Origin: Pseudorhodoferax sp965279475
Lineage (GTDB): Bacteria; Pseudomonadota; Gammaproteobacteria; Burkholderiales; Burkholderiaceae_C
Reading direction: 5' to 3'
NCBI GenBank assembly: GCA_965279475.1
Contig: CBDIIA010000003.1
Location: 62,001 to 126,000, forward strand
DNA: 64,000 nucleotides
Part shown: piece after piece, positions 34,257-44,200 of the stretch
Layout of the letters: every line of letters starts with the position of its first letter
Position numbering within the stretch: the stretch's first letter is position 1
The notes under the pieces: model-generated
What the model was told of the DNA's origin: nothing
Seen by the model: the letters and a program-made list of their open reading frames with translations, nothing else
Databases searched by the model: none
Program-made: the position numbers and the translations under genes

Positions 34257-35222
34257 ATGCCAAAACCCCAACTTGACGCCGCCCCCGCTGTGCTCTCGGG
34301 GGCGATCCACCGCAACGAGCTGCCCCGGCTCGACCTGTTGCGCAGCTTCGAGGCGGCCGCGCGCACGCTGAGCTTCACGGTCGCCGCGCAGGAACTCTTC
34401 CTCACGCAATCGGCCGTGAGCCGGCAGATCCAGCAGATCGAGGCCGGGCTTGGTGTTGCGCTGTTCGCGCGCCAGCACCGCGCGCTGGCGCTGACCGATG
34501 CCGGGCGCGTGCTGCACCGTGCGGTGGTCGACTGCCTGGAGCGGCTGCGCGATGCGACGCTGCTGGTGCGCGCCACCAGCGCATTGCGCCAGGTGGCGCT
34601 GACCACCACGCCGGGCTTCGCATCGTTGTGGCTGATCCCGCGGCTGGCGCGCTTCACCGCCGGGCATCCGTCGATCGACGTGCGGGTGTCGGCCACGCTC
34701 GACGTGCTCGACCTCGAACGCAACCAGCTCGACCTGGCCGTGCGGCTGTGTCCGACCGGCGGCGACCTCGGCCCGCCGCTGTTCGAAGAGACGGTACAGC
34801 CCGTCTGCGCGCCCGCGCTGCTGCGCCAGGGCCCGCATCCGCTGCGCAAGCCGGCCGACCTGCAGCACCACACGCTGCTGGCGATCGACATGCCGCAGGG
34901 CGTGGCGCCCACGGTCGACTGGGATCCGTGGATACAGTTGATGGGCCTGGCCGAACTGCGCATGAAGAACACGATGCGCTTCTCGCTCTACACCGATGCG
35001 GTGGCCGCCGCCGTGGCCGGGCATGGCGTGGCGATCGGGCGTTTTCCGCTGCTGGCCGAGCTGCTGCGCGACGGACGGCTGGTGGCGCCGTTCCGCGGCG
35101 GCGCGGCCTCGCAGCACGGCTACTACGTGGTGACCGGGCCCCACGCCGAGGGCAACGCCGATGCGCAGGACTTCATCGTCTGGCTGCGCCAGGAGGCCGC
35201 GCTCACGGCGTCGGGGATCTGA
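34257..35222 (+). CDS. LysR-family transcriptional regulator (GcvA-like)
   Basis: The 321-residue protein has a winged helix-turn-helix in the first 80 residues (LLRSFEAAARTLSFTVAAQE, LFLTQSAVSRQIQQIEAGLG) and an effector-binding domain (VALTTTPGFASLWLIPRLAR, FTAGHPSIDVRVSATLDVLD, LDLAVRLCPTGGD). The DVLDLERNQLDLAVRL region is typical of the GcvA-like branch. Divergent from DUF2917, which is the most likely target together with its own gene. Its last 20 bases overlap the 3' end of the convergent membrane-protein gene at 35203. Confidence 0.9.
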   Translation: MPKPQLDAAPAVLSGAIHRNELPRLDLLRSFEAAARTLSFTVAAQELFLTQSAVSRQIQQIEAGLGVALFARQHRALALTDAGRVLHRAVVDCLERLRDATLLVRATSALRQVALTTTPGFASLWLIPRLARFTAGHPSIDVRVSATLDVLDLERNQLDLAVRLCPTGGDLGPPLFEETVQPVCAPALLRQGPHPLRKPADLQHHTLLAIDMPQGVAPTVDWDPWIQLMGLAELRMKNTMRFSLYTDAVAAAVAGHGVAIGRFPLLAELLRDGRLVAPFRGGAASQHGYYVVTGPHAEGNADAQDFIVWLRQEAALTASGI

Positions 35223-35676
35223 CCACCCAGCCGAGCTTCAACAGCAGCTTCAGCACCAGCACGGAAGCGCCGACGTACACGTAGCCGAGCAGCAGGATCC
35301 ACAACGCAAACGGGATGAAGGTCACGACCGAGACCAGCAGCGCCACCCCCAGCCCGTTCTGGATGCCCGACCAGACCACCCAGGCCAGCAGGCACGGCGG
35401 GATGAACAGCAGCGGGGCGCGCAGGACCACGTGGGGCACATCGAGTGTGGCCTCCAGCGACTTCGTCTTGCGGGTGCGGCCGAGGGCGAACCACAGCCAC
35501 GCGGCAAACAGCAGGTAAGGCACGCCGGCGACCACCAGCGACAGCGCGAACAACGCCGAGACCGGCCCGTTGCCGAGCTGCATCGCAGCCAGCGGCACCA
35601 GCAGCGGCAATACCAGCGCGCCGCGGAAAAACCCGATCGTGCTCAGCCGCGCCCGCACGGTGCGATGGGCCGACAA
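35203..35676 (-). CDS. Small polytopic membrane protein, unknown function
   Basis: The 157-residue protein has about four membrane helices: FFRGALVLPLLVPLAAMQLG, SALFALSLVVAGVPYLLFAA (followed by WLWFALGR), LLFIPPCLLAWVVWSGIQNG and VALLVSVVTFIPFALWILLL (followed by GYVYVGASVLVL). I do not recognise a family. It lies 28 bases downstream of the serine protease gene on the same strand, so the two may be co-transcribed. The 3' end overlaps the LysR gene by 20 bases. Confidence 0.6.
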   Translation of the reverse strand: MSAHRTVRARLSTIGFFRGALVLPLLVPLAAMQLGNGPVSALFALSLVVAGVPYLLFAAWLWFALGRTRKTKSLEATLDVPHVVLRAPLLFIPPCLLAWVVWSGIQNGLGVALLVSVVTFIPFALWILLLGYVYVGASVLVLKLLLKLGWVVRSPTP

Positions 35677-35704
35677 GCGCGAGAAAGGTCGCAGTGCCCG
35701 CAGT

Positions 35705-36490
35705 TCATTGCGTCGCCTCCGGCGGTGCCGCGACCTCGGCTGCTGCCGGTACCGCTGCTTCGACCGGCGCGGTGTCGGAGGTCAGCGTCATCAGGATGTC
35801 GGCGTACCAGGCGCAGTTCAGGCCCAGCGATTCGTCGACCTTCAGGTCGCGGCTGCCCATGTCCATGCGCGCCGAATGCACACCCAGCAGCTTCCATGGC
35901 AGCGGGTCGGTGGCGGTGGTACGCATCACCACCGGCGCGCCGCTGGTGCCGCGGTGGGTGCGCGCGTCGGTCAGGAAGAAGCCTTGGCCCTGGAAGCGGA
36001 TGCCGAACGACGACGCGATCGCCGCCTGCCGCACCACCGGCAGGTGGTGCAACGCATCGTGGAAGCCGAGCGGAAACCCGACGATCAGCAGCGAGCCGCC
36101 GACCTCGACTTCGCCGAGCGTGTGCTGCAGATGGTCCGGCGTGAAGGCGCGCAACGCCACGCTCGCCGGCAGCGCCTTGCGGTCGATCTCGACCACCGCC
36201 ACGTCGATCTCGCCACCGGGGTCCCTGCCCTGGCGCCACACACTCTTGCCGTCGCGGTACAGCAGCACCGACAGGCCGGTGGACAGCGTCAGGTTCTTCT
36301 CGTCGGTGTGCAGCTCGATCTCGAGCCGGTCGGGGAAATGCTTGCTCGGCGTGTCGATCACCACGTGGCGGCTGGTCACCAGGAACAGCCGGCCATCGCG
36401 TTCGAAGAAGAAGCCGCTGGCGCCGGTCAGCAACTGCTTGCCGTTGAAGGTCGATACCCGGGCAGTGGTCAGGAGCAGCGATTCGATCAT
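35705..36490 (-). CDS. Trypsin-like serine protease, cytosolic
   Basis: From ATG 36490 the protein is 261 residues. The catalytic triad is visible: His42 in VTSRHVVIDTP, Asp96 in GEIDVAVVEID, and Ser183 in HRGTSGAPVVMR. It belongs to the S1/S46-like trypsin-like peptidase group that acts without a PDZ domain. No signal peptide is evident. The last 20 residues are Ala/Glu/Pro-rich. Substrate is unknown. An upstream extension of the frame to 36577 has no supporting features. Confidence 0.8.
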   Translation of the reverse strand: MIESLLLTTARVSTFNGKQLLTGASGFFFERDGRLFLVTSRHVVIDTPSKHFPDRLEIELHTDEKNLTLSTGLSVLLYRDGKSVWRQGRDPGGEIDVAVVEIDRKALPASVALRAFTPDHLQHTLGEVEVGGSLLIVGFPLGFHDALHHLPVVRQAAIASSFGIRFQGQGFFLTDARTHRGTSGAPVVMRTTATDPLPWKLLGVHSARMDMGSRDLKVDESLGLNCAWYADILMTLTSDTAPVEAAVPAAAEVAAPPEATQ

Positions 36491-36597
36491 GCGTGTCTTT
36501 CTTTGGGCACAGCACAGTATCGGCGAGATGGTTTTCTGACCGTTTGTGCAAGCCTTCCAGCAGAATGAGCCCAACATGTTGAGCCGCCGGTAGCCCG

Positions 36598-37362
36598 ATG
36601 CCCCTGTCTGTCGTCAGCGTACGCGCTTACCCGGCACCATGGTCACGCCTGGCCATCGCCTGCGTGGCGCTGTGCGGCGGCGCGGCCTGGGCCGACCCCG
36701 GCTACTACGTCGTCACGGTCTACGACGATCCCGGCAAGAAGACAGTCGACTTCCGCTACTGGACCATCGAGCGCAGCGGCAAGCCCACCCTCGACTGGCC
36801 CGAGGTCGGCCTGGCCTGGAACGTCAACGGCAAGTGGACCACCGAGATCCTCGCCAGCTATATCGGCGGGTCCGACGCGGCCACCAAACTCAGCAGCTGG
36901 AACTGGCAGAACGACTACCTGCTGACCAATGGCCAGTACCCCTTCGATCTTGCGGTGCACACGCTGCTGTCGGTGGCGCGCGACGCCAGCGAGGGCCGCA
37001 CCTTCGAGATCGGCCCGGCGTTCCAGACCGACATCGACCGCACGCAGCTCAACGGCAACCTGTTCTGGGAGCGCGGCTTCGGCGCGCTGTCGTCGCAGCC
37101 CACGCAGCTCAAGTACCAGTGGCAGGTGCGCCACCGCTGGCGGCGTGGCCTGCATTTCGGCGCGCAGGGTTTCGGCGAGTTGGGCCCCTGGGACCACTGG
37201 CTGCCCGGCAGCAGGCAGTCGCACCGCTACGGGCCCGCGCTGTTCGGCAGCATCACCGCCGGCCCCGGCACCGTCGCCTGGCAGGTGGCCTACCTGGCCG
37301 GCTCGGTCTACGGCGGGCAGACCAGCCGCATGCTGACGCTGCGCGTGAAGTACGATTTCTAG
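36598..37362 (+). CDS. Putative outer-membrane beta-barrel protein
   Basis: The 254-residue protein has a signal peptide (WSRLAIACVALCGGAAWADP), then alternating aromatic strands (VDFRYWTIERSGKPTLDWPE, GLAWNVNGKWTTEILASYIG, WNWQNDYLLTNGQYPFDLAV, LQYQWQVRHRW-like) and ends in TLRVKYDF. The terminal Phe is the outer-membrane barrel signal. I do not recognise the exact family. It stands alone between a divergent protease gene and the hydratase gene 46 bases downstream. Confidence 0.65.
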   Translation: MPLSVVSVRAYPAPWSRLAIACVALCGGAAWADPGYYVVTVYDDPGKKTVDFRYWTIERSGKPTLDWPEVGLAWNVNGKWTTEILASYIGGSDAATKLSSWNWQNDYLLTNGQYPFDLAVHTLLSVARDASEGRTFEIGPAFQTDIDRTQLNGNLFWERGFGALSSQPTQLKYQWQVRHRWRRGLHFGAQGFGELGPWDHWLPGSRQSHRYGPALFGSITAGPGTVAWQVAYLAGSVYGGQTSRMLTLRVKYDF

Positions 37363-37408
37363 ACGACCTGGCCGAGGCAGTGTCTCGGCACGACAAGGAG
37401 GCAAAACG

Positions 37409-38206
37409 ATGACGGACATCACCCAACTGGCCGAGACCTTGCACGCGGCGCACCGCGCGGGACAGCGCTTCGGCACCCTGCAGCGCGACGGCCAGGCGCT
37501 GTCCACGGCGCAGGCCTATGCGGTGCAGGATGCGTTCGTCGACCTGCTGCAAGCCGATTCCGGCAGCGGCATTGCCGGCTACAAGATCGGCCTCACGTCG
37601 GCGGCGATGCAGGCCATGTGCGGCATCGCGTCGCCGGTGCATGGGCGGGTGCTGGTCTCGCGGGTGCTGCCCAGCGGTACGCAGGTCGACCTGCGCCGCT
37701 ACGGGCGGCTCGGCATCGAATGCGAGGTGGCGGTGCGCCTGAAGGCCGACCTGGGCGGTGGCCCCCATACGCTCGACGAGGTGGCGCGCCACGTCGATGC
37801 GGTGTGCCCGGCGTTCGAACTGGTCGACGACCGCGATGCCGACTACACCGCGCTCGACGCCGCCACGCTGATCGCCGACAACGCCTGGAACGCCGGCGTC
37901 GTGCTCGGCGAATGGCAGGCCCTGCCCGCCGACCTGGCCAGCCGCGGCGGGCAGCTGTCGCAGGGAGGGATGCGGGTTGACCAGGGCCGGGTCGGCGACG
38001 CACTCGACCATCCGCTGGCCTCGGTCGGCTGGCTCGCCCACGCGTTGTCCCTTGCCGGCCGCACGCTGCAGGCCGGCATGCTGGTGATGACCGGCAGCAT
38101 CGTCAAGACGCGGTTTGCGGCGCCCGGCGAGGTCTGGCGCTACACGGTCGATGGACTGGGCGCGGTCGAGGTGGCATTCGACGCGGCGGAGCGGCGGCCA
38201 GACTGA
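37409..38206 (+). CDS. Fumarylacetoacetate hydrolase family protein (2-keto-4-pentenoate hydratase-like)
   Basis: The 265-residue protein matches the 2-keto-4-pentenoate hydratase/2-oxohepta-3-ene-1,7-dioate hydratase branch: AYAVQDAFVDLL, IAGYKIGLTSAAMQAM, SPVHGRVLVSRVLPSG, LGIECEVAVRL (acidic metal ligands), HVDAVCPAFELVDDR, TLIADNAWNAGVVLGEW and MLVMTGSIVKTRFAAPGE. Hydration of 2-hydroxypentadienoate-type products of aromatic meta-cleavage is the usual role; no other meta-cleavage gene is in the window. The AAGGAGGC ribosome site before the ATG is strong. Confidence 0.85.
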   Translation: MTDITQLAETLHAAHRAGQRFGTLQRDGQALSTAQAYAVQDAFVDLLQADSGSGIAGYKIGLTSAAMQAMCGIASPVHGRVLVSRVLPSGTQVDLRRYGRLGIECEVAVRLKADLGGGPHTLDEVARHVDAVCPAFELVDDRDADYTALDAATLIADNAWNAGVVLGEWQALPADLASRGGQLSQGGMRVDQGRVGDALDHPLASVGWLAHALSLAGRTLQAGMLVMTGSIVKTRFAAPGEVWRYTVDGLGAVEVAFDAAERRPD

Positions 38207-41200
38207 TCAGGCCACGCCGTCGGCGCGCTGCATCGCATCGGCGCCCTGCGCAGGCGGCTGCAGGCCGCGCGCTCGGTCCGGTTCCAGCAGCGGCACGACG
38301 AAGGTGATGGCCGCCGCCAGATCGGTCCAGCGCAAGGCTTCGCCCGGCAGCAGCAGCCGGACTGCTGCTGGCACCGCCTTGCCCGCCGCACGGTCGGCAT
38401 CCGCGGCGGCCTGCAGCGCGCGGTCGGCCGTCGCGCGCACCATCACGAAGCGCATCGTGCGTCCGTCGCGCACCAGCGTCAGCTCGGCGCTCGGCCAGTG
38501 CGACGGCAGGCAGGGGGCGAACCGCAGGTCCTGTGCGCCTTGCTGCAGCCCGAAGATCGACTCGATGGCCGCCCGGTGCATCCATGCGGCCGAGCCGGTG
38601 TACCAGCTCCAGCCGCCACGGCCCACGTAGGGTGGCTGGCTGTAGACGTCGCCGGCCATCACATAGGGCTCGATGCCGTAGACCGGGCCGTGCGTCGCGT
38701 GGCGCGCGCGGTGCGCCGGGCTGAGATACGTGAAGTAGCGGTAGGCCAGGTCGTCGCGCCCGGCCTTGCCGTCGAAGGCCGGATCGGTGTGGGCCTGCGC
38801 CTGCGCCATCAGCGCCCAGACGCCGGCGTGCGAGTACTGCCCGCCGTTCTCGCGCACGCCGGGCGGGTAGGCCTGGATGTAGCCGGCGCTCGGCAGCTGC
38901 TGCTGCAGCGGTGGGTCGAGCAGGCGCACCAGGCCGGCCTGGTGGTCGACCAGGTAAGTCTCCATCGCCTGCAGCGCCTGGTCGCGCTGGTCCTGCGGCG
39001 CCGCGCCGGACAGCACCGACCACGCCTGCGCGATCAGGTCGATGCGGCCCTCGGCATTCACGTGCGAGCCGAGCGGCGTGCCGTCGTCGAAGAAGGCGCG
39101 CTTGAACCATTGCCCATCCCAGGCCACGCCGGTCAGCGCCTGCTGCCATCCCCTGGCTGCGGTCTCCCAGCGTTCGGCACGCTCGGCGTCGGCACGGCCA
39201 CGGGCCACCGGCGCGAAATCGGCCACCACCCGGCACAGGAACCAGCCGAGCCACACCGATTCACCCCGGCCTTCGTGACCGACCCGGTTCATGCCATCGT
39301 TCCAGTCGCCGGTGCCCATCAGCGGCAGCCCGTGCACGCCGGCCTTCAGGCTGCGGTCGATGCTGCGCGCCGCGTGTTCGTAGACCGATGCGCTGTGCGT
39401 GCCGACCACCGGCACGTAGTAGGCGTCTTCGGCACCTTCGGGGATGCCCGCTCCTTCGAGGAACGACACCTGCTCGTCGAGCAGCGTGGCGTCGCCCGTG
39501 CTGCCGACGTAGTGGGCGCAGGCGTACGGCAGCCACAACAGGTCATCGGAGAAATGCGTGCGCACGCCGGCACCGGTAGGGGCGTGCCACCAGTGCTGCA
39601 CGTCGCCCTCGGCGAACTGGCGCGAAGCGCAGACGACGATCTGTTCGCGCAGCATCGCGGGCGCCGCCCAGGCCAGCGCCATCGCGTCCTGCAACTGGTC
39701 GCGAAAACCGGTGGCGCCGCCGGCCTGGTAGAAGCCGGCCTTGGCCCAGAGCCGGCACACCACCGACTGGTACAGCAGCCAGCGGTTGACCATCGCGTCG
39801 AACAGCGGGTCGGGCGTCTTCACGGTGGCCGCGCCGAGCAGCCCGTCCCACAGGCCGCGCACGCGTTCCAGCCGCTGCAGTGCCGGCACGGTTGCGGCCT
39901 CGACCGCCAGCCGGCGGGCCGCGTCGGGGTTCTCGCCATAGCCCAGCAGGAACACGCGCTCGGCCGCCTCGCCCGGCTCGATCGACAGGCGCGACGACAG
40001 CGCCGCGCAGGGGTCGAGCCCGCCGCCGCTCTTCTGGCCGAAGTGGTCGGGCAGCACCAACCGGCCGCGTGCGTCGTAGCACTCGCGCCGGTCGCAGGTC
40101 CAGTCGTCCTGCTCGTCCACGCTGCCGGCCAGCGCCAGGAACGCGGTGCCGTCGCCGAAGCCGGCCGACCGGTCGCGCTGCGTTGCCAGCAGCGCGGTCA
40201 GCTTCTGCGCGTGGGCAGCACCGGCGGCGGCGCCCACGCCCGGATTCAGGTCGGGCAAGGGCTGGCGCAGCACGGCGGTGTGCACGCTGCCGCGGTCGGC
40301 GCGGTTGGCGCCCATCATCCATTCGGCCACGCCCACCACGCGCAGCTGCTGCACCCGGTGCCCGCGGTTGACGATGCGCAGGCGCACCTGCTTGACCGCC
40401 GTCTGCGGGTCCACGCACCACGATGCCGTCACCTCCAGGTCGCCACGGCGGTGGCTGATGACGCTGTAGCCCTGGCCGTGTGCGATGCGGTAGCCGCCGT
40501 CGGCACCCAGCGCGCCCCAGGCCGACGGAGCCACGCTCCAGGCCTGCTGCGTCCGGCGGTCCTGCAGCAGGAACCACTCCGACGGCGGGTCGGCCACGGG
40601 GTCGTTCGACCACGCGGTCAACTGGTTCAGCCGGCTGTTCTGCCCCCAGCTGTAGCCGCCACCGGTCTCGGTCAGCTGGGCACCGAAGCCCTTGTTCGCC
40701 AGCACGTTGATCCACGGCCGGACCGGGCGGACACTGGCGTTGACGTCAAAACGGAACTCGCCGGATGCCGCCGAGAATTCGCCGCGCGCCGCCACGACCG
40801 CGCCGCGGGGCAGCGGTGCCGGCTCGAGCGCAGTGGTCGACGTGCCGTTGCGTTCGTCCAGCGATTGCTCCTGCAGGCCGGTCCATTCCTGCACGTGGTG
40901 CAGCAGCGGCCGGCCATCGGCGTGCAGCCGCACCCGCGCCAGGATCTGCAGCGTGCTCATCTCGTCGCGCGACAGCTCGTCGCTGCGCAACAGGTAGAAG
41001 CCGGTGGGCGCGGCGCTTGGTTCGGCGTTGGCGTCGGCCAGGTGGCGTTCGCGCAGCGCGGCGATCTCGCGGTGCAGCGCCATCAGGTACGACGCGGGCT
41101 CGGCGTTGACGACCACCAGGTCGCAGGCGATGCCGCCCCAGGACCAGATACGCAAGGCCTGCGCCATCGAGCGCAGCAGGCCGACGCCTTGCGCCACGCC

Positions 41201-44200
41201 GGCGGTGACGAGCAGGATCGGCCGGTCGCCGGAGATGCCGAAGCGCCACAGCAGGCGCCGGTCGCAGATCTCGCGGGTGATGTCGGCAGGCGCCGGCACC
41301 GTGGGCCGCGTGCGCGCCAGGCTCAGCACCAGCGCCGTGGTGAAGTTCTGGATCGCCGCGAAGTTCTCGCTGCCGATGCCCAGGCTGCGCAGGCGGATGC
41401 CGGTGAGCGTGGCCGACATCAGCGAGGCACGCTGCACATGGCTGTGCTGGCGGTACTTGTCGATCACCGCGCGCAGCGTGCCGGCGTTGTCGGATGCCGC
41501 GGTCGCAAAGGTCAGCCGGGCCTTGCCGCCGGCCGGGATGCGCAGCTGCACGGCCAGCGCGCAGACCGGGTCGAGACCGGTGTCGAGCGTGCGCGGCGCG
41601 GCCCCATCCGTCGCCGCGCCCTGGGCCAACGGCAGCGGGTCGAACGAGGCCAGCGGCTGCGTGATGGCGCGGTTGCGGCCCAGCCAGCGCTGGCGGTCGG
41701 TCTGCTGCCGGATGGCGACGATCTGCGGGTCGGCATCGGCCAGGAAGTGCGCGGCGCGCAGCGCCTGCTCGGTTGGCAACCGTGGCTTGCGTTCGAACAC
41801 CAGCGCCTGGTGTTCGGACTGCCATTCGGCACGCACGAAGAGGTTGGTGAATGCCGGGTGCGCCTCGTCGGCACGCGGGTCCGACAGCGTGACCTCGAAG
41901 GCCGAGATCAGCTCGATGTCGAGCGGGCCGTCGCCGAGGTTGCGCAGCTCGACCTGGCGGAACTCGATGTCGTCCTCGGGGCTGACCCAGACCGTGGTGT
42001 GGGCCTGCAAGGTCGGCCAGGCGGCGTCGAAGCAGACCCGGTCGGCGTGGTAGATGCTGCGGTAGTGCGCGGCCGGATCGGGCGCCGGATGCTGGGTGAT
42101 GGACACCGGCGGCGTGGCCCCGGCCTGGCCGGCCGCGTCCGGCCAGCGCAGGTAGAAGAAGCTGCCGTAGCTGTCGCGCAACGCGTCGTCGCGCCAGCGC
42201 GTGATGCCGGTCGCACCGAAGCGGCTCCAGCCCGCGCCGTTGGGCCGCAGCGACACGTTGTAGCGTCCGTTCGACAGCAGATGGGTGGGCTCGACCGCCG
42301 CTGCGCCCGGCTCGACCTCGCGCAGCAGCCCGGGCACGTTGCGCTGCACCATGCGCTGCGACGGCGCGCGCGGCGGCGCATACAGCATCGACACCTCGCG
42401 CGGCGCGCGTTCGTGCAGCAGCGAGGCCACTGCCTCGATGTGCGGATTGGCCATGCCCCAGCGCTGGGCCGGGCCGCCGAGCAGCACGTTGGCCAGCGCG
42501 ACGATGCTCATGCCCTGGTGGTGCGCCATGAAGGTGACGACCGGCGTGAACGGCTCGCCGCTGGCCTGGCGGCTGCGGGTGAAGTCGAGCGCCTCGATGA
42601 AGCCGTAGCGCTCGCGCGGCGCCAGCGCCTGCAGCGCCGAGAAGTTCAGCGACGCCAGGTGTGGCGCGATCTGGGCCGCCAACGCCGTGGAGTAGGGCGC
42701 GATCACCAGTTCGTCGGCCGGCGTGCGGCGCAGCGCCAGCCGCGGCACGCCCTGCGGCGCGTACTGGTAGGCCAGCGTGTGGTCGCTGGCCGCATAGGCC
42801 GATTCGGAGATGCCCCAGGGCACGTGCTGTGCCTCGGCATAGGCGATCTGCTCGTTCACGGCCGCGTGGCAGGCCTCGCGCAGCACGCTGCCGTGCGGCT
42901 CGTCGAGCACCAGCGTGGGCATCAGGTACTCGAACATCGAGCCCGACCACGAGCGCAGGCCGGCCGTCGCGCCCACCGCGTAGAAGGGTCGCCCGAGCGA
43001 GGCCCAGTGGCTGACCGGCACGTCGCCCTTGGCGATGGCCAGCAGGCTGGTGAGGCGCGATTCGGACGCCAGCAGGTCGTAGAAGCCGGCGTCGCGCTGC
43101 TGCTCGGCGACGCGGTAGCCGATGTGGAACAGATGCCGCTTGCGGTGGTAGAGAAAGCTGTAGTCGGCCTCCCAGGCCATCTGCTCGAAGGCCTGCGCCA
43201 GCGACCGCAGCCTGGCCGCGGCGGCGTCGGCAGACGCATCGGCGACCATGGCCTGCGCATCGCGCGCGGCCGAGCGCCGCGTGGCGCGGTGGTCGGCCAG
43301 CCGCCAGCGCAGCTGCGCACGCTCGGCCGGGGGCAGCGTGGAGCGTGACGACAGCAGCGGCGCCAGGCGTTCCTGCGATACCGCGAGCGCGTGCTGGCCG
43401 GCCGCACCGTCGTAAGGCGCGTGTGCCAGTTCGAGGCAGGCCTGCGCCACGGCCAGCAGATGGCCGCTCAGGTTGCCGCTGTCGACGGTGGAGACGTACA
43501 TCGGCAGCAGCGGCGCGCGCGATTGCGTGTCGTACCAGTTGAGGAAGTGGCCGCGGTGGCGTTGCAGCGTGCCCAGCGTGGCGAGCGTGGCCTCGAGCCG
43601 TTCGAGCAGGTCCTGCGTGCCGATCCAGCCGAACTGCCGGGCACAGGCCACCACCAGCAGGTACAGGCCGATGTTGGTCGGCGAGGTGCGGTGGGCCACC
43701 ATGTCGTGCGGCGAGGTCTGCAGGTTGTCCGGCGGCAGGTGGTTGTCGGCGGGGCCGACGCAACGCTCGAACAGGCGCCAGGTGTCGCGCGCGATGCCCT
43801 CGAGGTAGAGCCGGTCGGTCGCCTGCAGCACGGCCTTGTGGCTGGAAGGCTGGGGCCGGCTGACGAGCCAGATCCAGACCGGCGCGCCGGCCCAGGCCAG
43901 GCACAGCAGCAAGGCCGTGACCGGCGCCGGCGTGGCGGCGTACAGCAGGGCGAACAGCAGCACCAGCGCCAGCGCGGGGGAACGCCAATGCCGCCGCGCG
44001 AGCGCGGCGAAGTGGGTGGTGGCCTGGGCCTGGGCGGTGGCGGCCGTGGTCCATTGCAGCAGATGGCGGCGGCTCGCCAGCATGCGGTAGAGCGCGCGCA
44101 CCACCGCGTCGGTGGCCTGCAGCGCCTGCTCCAGCAGCAGGGCCAGATGCCACAGCCCGCCCCACAGTGCACGCACCAGGTCGGTCAGCGCCTGCTGGTA